Positions 55,750 to 64,000 of a DNA stretch of 64,000 nucleotides are shown piece after piece. The position numbers and the translations under genes are program-made. The stretch comes from Symsagittifera roscoffensis. Its lineage: Eukaryota > Xenacoelomorpha > Acoela > Convolutidae. The notes beneath the pieces were generated by a model, which was not told the DNA's origin, ran no database searches, and saw only the letters and a program-made list of their open reading frames with translations. Within the stretch, counting starts at the first letter, position 1. Every line of letters starts with the position of its first letter. The stretch is from positions 26,972,318 through 27,036,317 of the forward strand of contig NC_087068.1 of the NCBI RefSeq assembly GCF_963678635.1. Direction: 5' to 3'.

Positions 55750-57489
55750 ATGGGTGATACAAATGAATTAATGGAATTCCTCTCAGCGAGTCTAGGAGCG
55801 ACTCTAGACGAGATCTATCAGCGGCTGATTGATTGTGATTTTACACGAGAAGACCCGGGATTTGCGATGTTTTTGGTCGCACTCCTCAACGCGTTGCGAC
55901 GAGAGGGTCGAGGGAATCGCCCCACAGAAGTGGTGTTATTGCTGGCCTTCGGTGAGTCCGGGACCGCCGAGAGAGGTCGAAATCGACTGATGAGATGGCG
56001 CCGAGGAGAAATGTCCGGACACGACTTGGCTCGTGAGCCGGGACTAGGCGAGCAAAGGGATCACCGGCTAGGTGAGATGCCCCTACCTGTTCAGCCTGCG
56101 CAGCCGCTCATAGGAGCGAAAAGACTACGTGATGGGCCGGGCCCGTCACACTCAGTAGACTCCCCAACAGCTGCTCCTCCTCTCAAGAGAGTGAAGGTGA
56201 GCGAGATCGAGATACAGACCTCGGAGATGATCGAGACCTGAGAGAAGAAAGAAAGGGATCAGAACGAGCTGTGTGCCAAGCTGCAGGAGTACAGGACAAT
56301 ATCTAGAGAAAGGGACGAATGGAGGAAGAAATTTGAAGACCTGCAAATAGCCTACAAGGAAAAGGAGATAAAACATCTGAAGGAGCTATATATGGCGAGG
56401 GTGAGTCAAGTGTTACCGGAGGTTCTGGCTACGATGAACTCCTCGGAAGCATCCAGGGACACACGTCCCATGACGAGCGCACAGTAACTGTGCGCACCGA
56501 GAGGGCCCGAGGCTCCTCAGCAGACACCACGGTCTGCTCCCAACCCGAAAAACACGATATCAGACCTCTCCGGCACCTATCTCGCTCCTCAGTTTCAAGA
56601 GTCATTCAATCAGGTGGCTAGAGCAACAATGGATGAGATCAACAGAACCACTGGGCGGATATTGGGTAGGGTCGTCCCTTTCCAACGCTTTGATTTGATT
56701 ATTCTTCCAGCAGCTCGGAGCGAGCACCTTGAACTGTAGTATCAGCAGGGACTGCGCATGACGGGACGATTCAGAGGTCTCGCGTGGTTGATATTAGAAA
56801 GAATCTAACGGTGCGCAAACAGTTTGTGCAAGTGGCCACGGAGCATCCTCGCGCTTCTTTGAATGGCATGAGCTGGAACCCCGCCATAAGCAACCAGGCA
56901 ATTCCCTCAGGGAGTCATCATTTGGTGATAGGGGACAGTTTAGTGGGGGATCTAATCGATCTTTGTCAACGGGCAGACTACTGTCCTATCTTTTGGGGGC
57001 GCTTCCGTGGCTCAAGTCATCAAGATGATGGAGATCCAGGGAGAGGATCACCTAGACACCTTGGTGATAATGCTCGGGACTAATGACGTTTCGAGGGCCC
57101 CCTTAACTCCAGAGAGCAAGTGGGAACCCCTACTGGTCTGCCTTCTGAATGAACTGAAGGAGAAGTACAGACCCAGACTTGTGGTTCTATGCACGATACC
57201 ACAGAACTTGGAGATGGGCACGCCGGTTGCAGATTTTACGAATGGTAACGTGATCCGGTGGAACGAAATGACTAGCGGTCTGGTAAGGAGCAACCCCAGC
57301 GAGCTGCGACTCATGGATTTAGAAAACATGCTGCGCATGATCGATCACCTCACGCTCACCAGGGACGGCATACACTTCAACACCCAGCAAGGGAGGTGCT
57401 GGATAAACGACGTGTTCCAGACGCAGTTGAGGGAAATGGAACAAGAATTGAGGACAACCGGCTCACTGGCTCCCCGAGCTCAGACGTGA
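55750..57489 (+). pseudogene. 3' block protein 1: unknown N-terminus plus SGNH/GDSL hydrolase domain
   Basis: Starts at MGDTNELMEFLSASLG (55750). The N-terminal third is Arg/Glu/Pro-rich, then a charged coiled-coil-like stretch (about 56240-56420, ERDEWRKKFEDLQIAYKEKE). Stops at 56239 (TGA), about 56485 (TAA) and about 56737 (TAG) all fit mutated Arg or Gln codons. The hydrolase domain spans about 56920-57410: HLVIGDSLVGDL (block I, Ser), a frame change at the G run near 56995, VIMLGTNDVSR (block III, Asn) and TRDGIHFNTQQG (block V, Asp and His). SGNH enzymes cleave ester bonds, for example in lipids or acetylated sugars. Domain identity is strong; its use by the element is unknown. Confidence 0.72.
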
Positions 57490-59410
57490 GAGCGAGGTTG
57501 GGGACTGCCCCTACTCTCAGGACTCAACCGTTGGAGAGCCGACTTGGCAGATCGGTTGATCAGAACCGGATTAGCTCCCAGACCGTGTCTAGGAGGAGTG
57601 ACACGCCGGCTACAGCAACTCCTGCTTCGACAGCAGGACAATCGACGAGAGCCGTGCCGACGGAGGGAGCTGAACCAAACAGTGTGCTGCTTTGGAACCG
57701 TCCAGATCCCAGCGGTTGGGGGCAGTATAGGACGGACATGTCGGCGAAGTTGAATATGCATACAATGACGTTTCGGGAGGATGCAAGGAGGATGATCGGT
57801 GGAGAGTGTCCCACAGTGTCGCGATTGTATCGAATACCGGGCGTGGCTTGGCTGTTAGCGGGACAGGAACAGTTCAGCTCTGCGACTACGCTCAGATACG
57901 TGGACCTCAATGGATTGCCTCAGGACAATACCTTTGGACCCTTGAATACCCGATCTCTTCCTAGCCACCTGCTAGGAAGGGTAAGTTTCTGGCCGAGAAT
58001 AAGCCCAACAACAAGCATCTCAAGATGTACAGACAGTTTGCTAAACCACCCGGCCAGGCACTTGGTGAATATTGGAGAGACTATCCCCGAGCGACCTCGG
58101 TGGAAGGATACGACAAGAGATATGCAGGGCTGACGGCACCAGTCGGTGACAACCTGTTTGCCGCTTATGATCCCCTGGATATGAAGGCTGCCAAATACCT
58201 GATATTGGCCAGTTCGGATTATCTCTACACGCTCCGTTCTCTCTTTTGGCCTGATGAAATTTTCTTGACGGCGCCTAAGTTGAACTGGGGACAATCAGCA
58301 GGCATGATGATAAGTGTGCGAAAGGTGGTCAGCATGGAACCAAAGGTGATAGTGGTTGCAGGCTCGAATGATTACCTACAGAGCAGAGGGTTGTTGTCCC
58401 GTCTGACGGATGGATCGATCCCGAGCAATGAGGTCATAGGAGAGGCGATAATGACATTGCTCTCGGCCATGGCTGAGGTAGAGACATCAGTAAAACAACG
58501 CTTCACTCAAACTGTGGTGAAGGTTGTCTTTGTGTTATCACCGGGGTACGCCACATTGCCAGAACCCCTTCAGTTTGTGTACACGATGGTCACAAAGACA
58601 GCAGAGGGACGATTCAGCGTGATAATACCCGCGCCAAACAGAACGGTGGACCCCAACAACTACTACCCATACCGATCTGAGCTTCCTGCCATTCGGGCTG
58701 ACATCTCTAATGCCATACAGGTATTCAAGGATAGCAGCACAACTCACTTGGTGCTGGATGAAGTCCTGGGGTTGGAGCAGTCCAACTTCGCCAGATTGTT
58801 GAAATTGAGGCCAGGGGTATATGACGATCATTTGTTAGTACAACAGGTGGCTAATGATCTCTGGTTCAGACAAATGGATCACGCAGAAAATGAACATGGG
58901 AGGATGGTTAGAAAAAACATGACGTCGGCAGAAGAGGATCTCATGGCATTGGCTTTGCGTACGAAGCCACACACCAACGCATGGTTGTACTTGTCACCGA
59001 GATTGTGTACCTTGGGAGAGGACGCGTTCGAGCATGCGCCGGCAGTGATCAAAGAGATACACGCGTATCTGAAGAACTTGTTTGATGCCCGGGAGTTAGC
59101 CGGGGGCATGATGTTGCAGTTGATGCAGGACGTGAACACGATGTCGTTGGACAAGTTCCAAGCTGACGTACTGGCCACGAGGGCACAATATGAACAATCA
59201 GATGCTATCTTGGGTGGAATGGGAGTGGGATGGACGCCATCCTTCCTGTCGACGTGCTATCCGAGGGCATCTCGGAACCTGATCGCGAGCTTCGTCAAGG
59301 ATATCAGGAAGCTGTCGATTGGCCTGATATTAGCCCTGTACGTGACATTTGGTCATGAGAATTTCGTGAAGGGACCTGCGAATCTCTTCGTCAAGCTTTG
59401 GCGGACCTGA
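57396..59410 (+). pseudogene. 3' block protein 2: second SGNH-like segment, otherwise unknown
   Basis: Two overlapping open frames (57396-58133 and 58025-59410) appear to be one coding region with an indel near 58030. The first part is low-complexity then GGECPTVSRLYRIPGVAWLL. The second, 461 codons, has YLILASSDYLYTLRSL (58196-58243, resembling SGNH block I), VIVVAGSNDYLQSRGLL (58346-58396, resembling block III G-x-N-D), and FVLSPGYATLPEP. A convincing Asp-x-x-His block is not visible. It could be a degenerate SGNH fold or a structural relative. The C-terminal half has no known motif and one weak hydrophobic stretch (LSIGLILALYVTFG). Confidence 0.55.
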
Positions 59411-60281
59411 GATTGGACGGGCTCCTCACCCTGATTTCTATGACGTATGGTCGGTTAGGAGATCTGCTCGTGCTGTTGCGATACCCAGAACAGCTTCAAG
59501 GAACGAGTCGTGAATTCAACGCGCAATTGGAAACCGCCTCGCTCAAAAAGATGAAGGACTGGAGGATCCTCCTGCTCCAATGTCTCCTGCAACAGAACAG
59601 GAGCGTCACAGGAGAGGATAAGGCGGCGACGGATGCGGGTGAGTGCAAACAGTACTGTGGCATGCCTTTGCTGACAGATCTGGCTGTCATGATGCGGATC
59701 GATCCGCTGGCTCTGATTCATGGACTACGGGAGTTCGTCACGGTGGTGTATGGACCCGTGATGTCATTTGCGTTCCCCGATGTGCAAGTTAGGCATACAG
59801 GAACTCGGTGTTGTATGTCAACCTAGTTTCGGTAGTGGATTGCTCCGTGCTGAATTGGGTGGAACATAAGGAGCTAAGAGGGTTAGCCAGCAACGATAGG
59901 CTATTTGGAAGAATAGCGGAGACGGGTTGAGTGTTGATGGACTTCAACAACAACTTTAAGTGCCGAATTGGCCGCGAGGACCTTTCCCATGTCCAGTTTA
60001 ACCCGAAGCTTTGGAATCTGCGACCAGTGGTGAAAGATTCAGGAGAGGCGATGAGGGTCCCACTTTTGCCAGAGGCCTACGCACACGTGAAAGAGAACCA
60101 GCAAGCGTGGCTTTCCGGGTCCAGGCCGCTGCCGGACCAATGCCCTCGATACCCACCGATAAGGAGGATGTTGTTGGGAGTCACGTCTCCCGTAATTGCC
60201 CCTCGCATCGGAGCGGCTCGTGATGCGGAGAAGAGAATGCTTAATTGGAGTGAAGGGATGGAGCAGCGCTTCATCAGTTGA
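59398..60281 (+). pseudogene. 3' block protein 3, unknown
   Basis: Coding-like segments in two frames: 59398-59826 (LLTLISMTYGRLGDLLVLLR, MPLLTDLAVMMRIDPLALI) continuing through VVDCSVLNWVEHKELRGL to a TGA near 59928 (CGA-like), then MDFNNNFKCRIGREDLSH to FISN.. at 60281. No family recognised and no signal peptide or clear membrane anchor. Confidence 0.45.
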
Positions 60282-60383
60282 AACGTTGCGGCCACGCACA
60301 CGTGTGACTTCACATTTCCTGATATTTGAAGCCCGAAGAAGATCAAAGCATCACCTTCCAGAAAACCAGAGGTCTCGACTGGG

Positions 60384-61361
60384 GTGTGGAATGATGTGTA
60401 TGCACCTGCAGATAACCTATCGAGATTGAAGTGGTCTGGGGAGGTGAAGGTAGTAATCTTGGAGGTCGCAAAGGAGTGCAGAGGAGGCACGTACATAACG
60501 GTGGATGATCTGGCGCCACATGGCGAGGAGTCGGTAGAATTCCTAGTGAACGATGAGTTATTCTACCATGCAGGGGATCTGACAATACTGGCACGGCCGG
60601 ACTCGGGCAGGGATATGCGACAAGGCCCTTCGGGACCTAAGCCAAAACCAGACACGAACGATGACGAGCAGATGGATCAGGACGATGATCTAATGGAGGG
60701 AAAGGGAGAGAAGTCGGGTGAAATGGACCTAGGAGCATTAGAGAGAGACTTGCTAGAATACCAGTTTGGTGAAGACGACGAAGGGGAAGTCGATGGGAAT
60801 CTATTGCTGATGATACCATCGTCTTTTATGTCTCCTGCAAAGGAGGCGCCGGCCAGTTTATCCCCAGTGGAACCAATAGGCCTCGCAATGGACAACCGGG
60901 GGAGGGAGCTACAGAAACTGCTCCATGAGTCACCAAGGAGGAGGAAGATTGAGGAGAGTATGAGGGTATCTTTCTTGAGCACGCTACCGGAAGAGGAATG
61001 GGAAAGATACCAGAGTGAACTTGAACGTGAGACGGGAGTAACCTGGAACCGAGTGACTTTCATGGAGAGGACGCAGTCCATAATGAAGGTGGGATTGAAC
61101 CAACCCATCATGCGCGGGGTTCTAGAGAAAATAATGAACTCTGTAGAGTCTGATGTTCTGGCCGAGTCAGTTACAGAAAAAAGTGCCGATGATCAGCAGA
61201 TCACGAGGAAGTTACCCGTCAGACGAGCTAAAAAAGTGCTGAAGGGGTTAAAAGGTAAGACCGGAAGCAGAGCCGTGAACCAGAAAGTAGTGAGGTCAAA
61301 AGCCAGCACAGTGGGCAAGGAGATGGTGCGATGCTTGCTGGGGGAGAAAAAGAGAACCTGA
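60384..61361 (+). CDS. 3' block protein 4, unknown acidic protein
   Basis: 325 open codons. The first 75 residues look folded (VVILEVAKECRGGTYITVDD); then a Pro/Asp-rich acidic linker (DDEQMDQDDDLMEGKGEKSG), then a helical charged region and a basic C-terminus (LPVRRAKKVLKGLKGK). No domain recognised. Confidence 0.45.
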   Translation: MWNDVYAPADNLSRLKWSGEVKVVILEVAKECRGGTYITVDDLAPHGEESVEFLVNDELFYHAGDLTILARPDSGRDMRQGPSGPKPKPDTNDDEQMDQDDDLMEGKGEKSGEMDLGALERDLLEYQFGEDDEGEVDGNLLLMIPSSFMSPAKEAPASLSPVEPIGLAMDNRGRELQKLLHESPRRRKIEESMRVSFLSTLPEEEWERYQSELERETGVTWNRVTFMERTQSIMKVGLNQPIMRGVLEKIMNSVESDVLAESVTEKSADDQQITRKLPVRRAKKVLKGLKGKTGSRAVNQKVVRSKASTVGKEMVRCLLGEKKRT

Positions 61362-63169
61362 TACCCCCTATGCTATTGGCAGGTTTGACCACAACAGCCA
61401 CGAGTTCAAAGAAAAGTGCACGGACTCTGGCGGATACTAAACTGGAAATGGAGGTCATCAGTCAGTGTGGATCTGGAGGACTTGATGATTACAAGCCCTC
61501 GCGAACCAACATGGACCGAATGAAGCTGGAGGGAAAATTCGACGTGGTCGAGTATAGTCGAATCACTGTACCAGACTCAATCCACATGGGAAATCCGGCA
61601 GGGGGTTATGTGGAGATGCTGAAGGCGAGGAACTGTGCGAGAGGGCACCTGATGGCTTGGAACGAGAAGCAAGCCATGCAGGAATGTCTGAGGGAGCTGA
61701 AGGAGAACTCCAACTTAAACCGGAAAGAATACGGCACGGTGATGTCCTCGGAAGCAAACGAAATTGGCCTGAAAAGACTGCTAGAGATCTCTTGGAGGGC
61801 GGGCCTCCAAAGATACTTTGACGAGACGATGCATGCACTGGCGACGGTGACAGCATACCTAGCTTATCCATGTATCAGCACTGACTTGCAGGTACGATTG
61901 GCCTGGTGTTTGATGGGAATTAAAAAAGCGGAGTATGAAGCCAACAACGACTCGAAATCAAAGGAACAGGAGCTGGAAATGATTGAAGACCTGCGAATGT
62001 TGATTTCTAGAGACAATTCTGTGATAGCCTGGGCTAAGCGTAAGGATGCCCTTTGCTTCGTAAGGTTCGTGGTGGATCGTTTCCCTACTCCTGTATTGGG
62101 AGAATGCATAAAGACCATTCGGCAAGGGGGATATGATGGTGAAAGAAACTTCCTGAGGGCACTCCTGGAGCTGTATCAGGACATGCCGCTGGCCATACCA
62201 AATAAGGAGTTGAATGATATGGAGAGCTACCGCCGGTTGGAATAGGTGAGAAGATATTCCAACAAGGAGTTGAAAGTGAGCCGGGAATTAATTGAAGCGG
62301 TCAGGGGACAGAAAGACTATACGACATTGGCGAAGTTGAAGTCGTTCCAATATGTGTCCGGCATACCGGGTATGGCGTATAATCCCTTCGTGAATGAGGA
62401 AGCCAGGGAAGCGTACTTTGACTATGAACAAGTTATAGTACTCAATTTCTGGGTAGAGCGAGTCAAAGAAATTGGCATGTTGATGGTGGAACAACCCAAG
62501 CTGGGTATTGTTTTGGAGGAACGAGTGGTCGAACCCTCGGTTACCGAGCTGAAGGGGCAAGTGGGTTTTGATTGTGCTTCTCGGGACGGTCCCTTGAAAA
62601 CCAGCTTAGTAACCATGTGGGAACTCATGAAGCCTTCTTGGTGTCCACATCCAAACGCTGGTTTAATCTGGGATATGACGGCGGATATTACGTTGGACTT
62701 GGATGATGACGCAAGTTTGCGCGATCTGGCCATGATACATCATCTGCTGGCCATAATGGTAACGAAACAGAAAAACAACCCATCCACGGAACCGTGCGAG
62801 GGAAGTACATCGAGTGAGTGGCTGAAACAGGGCACCTGTCTAGCTCACAATAGTGGAATGGACGGACATGTATGCAACTCGGAACATTGCTTGATTACGC
62901 TGAGCGAGCAGCACCGCTAATTGGCGCAACTGTATGGGAGGTTGAGCGTGTCAGATAAGAGTGGAATGGAGTTGATCGCGGACTGTCATGGAGTAACGGA
63001 GGTAAACTTGATCACTGCCTTGGGATTTTGCAGCATGACGAGCTCGATAGAGTCACTGGAACGCCTAAAACGTGCCCATGAGCCAGTGACGTCCCTCAGC
63101 GTGGAAGTATTCCTGGAGCACTACAGACAGAGCAGAAGATCGGAGGCTGGCGAGAAGCTCTGGAAATGA
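61331..63169 (+). pseudogene. 3' block protein 5, unknown, split by two stops in one frame
   Basis: One reading frame from 61331 to 63169 interrupted only by TAG at 62243-62245 and TAA at 62918-62920, both one transition from a Gln codon, giving about 610 residues if intact. Segments such as MESYRRLE, SYSNKELKVSRELIEAV, VPWELMKPSW-like (read as TMWELMKPSWCPHPN) and TADITLDLDDDASLRDLAMI are clearly protein-like. Largely helical in appearance with a Cys/His-containing stretch (GTCLAHNSGMDGHVCNSEHC) that could bind metal. No family recognised. Confidence 0.5.
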
Positions 63170-63279
63170 AATGAATTTGAAGGACAGTGAGGCCTATCAT
63201 AGACCTACTGGCTCGAAGTATCTGGTGGGTTCGAGATCTGCGCCATATTGCAATAGTAGATACCCTACGCACATGGTGG

Positions 63280-63479
63280 NNNNNNNNNNNNNNNNNNNNN
63301 NNNNNNNNNNNNNNNNNNNNNNNNNNNNNNNNNNNNNNNNNNNNNNNNNNNNNNNNNNNNNNNNNNNNNNNNNNNNNNNNNNNNNNNNNNNNNNNNNNNN
63401 NNNNNNNNNNNNNNNNNNNNNNNNNNNNNNNNNNNNNNNNNNNNNNNNNNNNNNNNNNNNNNNNNNNNNNNNNNNNNNN
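63280..63479. other. Assembly gap (200 N)
   Basis: Exactly 200 N, so an arbitrary gap size. By comparison with the 5' LTR it hides about 610 bp of the 3' LTR and probably the polypurine tract. Confidence 0.95.
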
Positions 63480-63730
63480 ATCACGTAGTCTCAGGATCCG
63501 AGACTCAGCTATGTGGTTGTGTTCGCATGTAAACGAAAGCTGATCAAAAGTCGTTTGACTGATGACGAAAAAATAGTAACTTTTTACTTAGCCCTAAACA
63601 GACCAGAAATTCAACTGGCAAGGTCGAGACGGTGAAAAACGAGTAGGATTAAGGTAACTGACGCCTGCCAGTCGTTAATAGGTACTTTTTCTACGCTCCG
63701 TCGCTGTGTAGTATTTGGGCGAATGTTACA
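63480..63730 (+). repeat. 3' LTR of the giant retroelement (right 251 bp)
   Basis: Matches 43353-43603 with about 14 mismatches counted by eye and no gaps; ends ATGTTACA. The rest of the LTR is lost in the gap. Confidence 0.9.
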
Positions 63731-63733
63731 CCG
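63731..63733 (+). other. Target-site duplication, right copy (CCG)
   Basis: CCG directly after the terminal CA of the 3' LTR, matching 42741-42743. Three bases is shorter than the 4-6 usual for Ty3/gypsy, so a longer duplication with a mutated base is also possible. Confidence 0.55.
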
Positions 63734-64000
63734 CCCATTTTAAGGGGTAAGGAAGATATCTCACGGAACTGGGGTTTATAGTGTCTTTGCCGACTAGGTT
63801 AGGTAATAATTGTTCTTTGATAATGTTTTTTCATATTTCTAAGTTTTCGATAGTGTTAGGCGTTGTCCTGGCAAGAAATGAAAGTTTTTCTTGTACTCCT
63901 TTAGTATAGCAGGCATAAACGTTTTGAGGGGAGGTTTTAGCGATTTCCGTTAGTTTTTTCAAATTTTGATTTGCTCATTCTGTTGAAATTCGAGGAACTT
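63734..64000 (-). pseudogene. Decayed reverse-transcriptase element, upstream part
   Basis: The minus strand encodes LTEIAKTSPQNVYACYTKGV, QEKLSFLARTTPNTIENLE, a TGA stop, KNIIKEQLLPNLVGKD and YLPYPLKWA up to the LTR edge. It continues (after removing the giant element) into LNIKLPSHYESYLE at 42743 and below. This is the region following the reverse transcriptase core in the same element as 41705-42743. The element extends beyond the window end. Confidence 0.65.

Larger units (their letters stand above)
42744..63730 (+). mobile_element. Giant Ty3/gypsy-type LTR retroelement (at least 21 kb), defective
   Basis: Order: 5' LTR (42744-43603), leader (to 46472), gag, protease, reverse transcriptase, RNase H, integrase (to 54730), an extra 8-kb 3' coding block (54796-63170), N gap, and 3' LTR remnant (63480-63730). 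All coding parts are on the plus strand. The G+C content is visibly higher than in flanking DNA. The visible 251 bp of the 3' LTR differs from the 5' LTR at about 14 positions by eye, so the insertion is not recent. Frameshifts and stops break every large ORF, so the copy cannot be autonomous. It lies inside a minus-strand reverse-transcriptase element (41705-42743 and 63734-64000). About 610 bp of the 3' LTR and any polypurine tract are hidden in the gap. Confidence 0.9.

Noticed and set aside
50640-62920. Reassigned UAG/UAA (Gln) genetic code
   Set aside because: Many TAG/TAA codons sit where Gln would fit, but TGA and frameshifts also occur, and nearby host genes end with TAG (UGT), TAA (SCYL1) and TGA (ENY2, receptor) under the standard code. 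Decay explains it better.
55750-63170. A retroviral env gene in the 3' block
   Set aside because: Position fits, but I find no signal peptide, cleavage site, fusion peptide or strong membrane anchor; the recognisable domain is a hydrolase.
42744-63730. Frameshifts in the giant element as sequencing errors
   Set aside because: Some lie at G runs, but SCYL1 (876 codons), the LINE (1065 and 342 codons) and the PLE (877 codons) are free of errors, so the local damage is more likely real.

Overview
The window is AT-rich nuclear DNA from an invertebrate animal. Protein-coding genes have GT-AG introns, and the proteins are metazoan: a UDP-glycosyltransferase, an SCYL1-type pseudokinase, the ENY2 subunit of SAGA/TREX-2, and a 7TM receptor with a somatomedin-B domain. 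Two genes have a splice acceptor 5-14 nt before the start codon, which would fit a lineage with short 5' leader exons or spliced-leader trans-splicing. The phylum cannot be settled from this sequence.

Layout. 1-12.8 kb: no recognisable gene; dispersed and tandem repeats, including two copies of a roughly 530-bp Helentron-like non-autonomous element. 12.8-15.1 kb (+): two-exon UGT gene. 16-18.3 kb: a third Helentron-like copy and a MITE. 19.3-22.0 kb (-): SCYL1, coding region without introns. 22-24 kb: MITE copies. 24.4-25.2 kb (-): ENY2, two coding exons. 26.1-31.7 kb (-): six-exon SMB-7TM receptor, whose first intron holds three transposon copies. 33.4-38 kb (-): a CR1-like LINE with both ORFs open; ORF1 carries an SGNH esterase and ORF2 has a 2A-like motif near its N-terminus. 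38.7-41.7 kb (-): a Penelope-like element with an open 877-codon ORF, in which a complete PHD finger sits inside the reverse transcriptase core. 41.8-42.7 kb and 63.7-64 kb (-): two halves of one decayed reverse-transcriptase element, split by the largest feature. 42,744-63,730 (+): a giant LTR retroelement of at least 21 kb.

The giant element has LTRs of about 860 bp (the 3' copy is partly lost in a 200-N gap), a CCG duplication at both edges, a 2.9-kb leader with repeated CCCTCCG motifs and a 186-bp tandem duplication, then gag, protease, reverse transcriptase, RNase H and integrase in Ty3/gypsy order. After integrase it carries about 8 kb of further same-strand coding sequence where other elements would have env. 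This contains one clear SGNH/GDSL hydrolase domain, a second SGNH-like segment and several families I do not recognise. The copy is dead: frames are broken by indels, and most premature stops are one transition away from Gln, Arg or Trp codons. Host genes and the two minus-strand retroelements are unbroken, so the damage is probably real decay, not sequencing error.

The best candidates for undescribed biology are the esterase-bearing 3' module of the giant LTR element, the PHD finger inserted in a Penelope-type reverse transcriptase, and the SMB-7TM receptor architecture.
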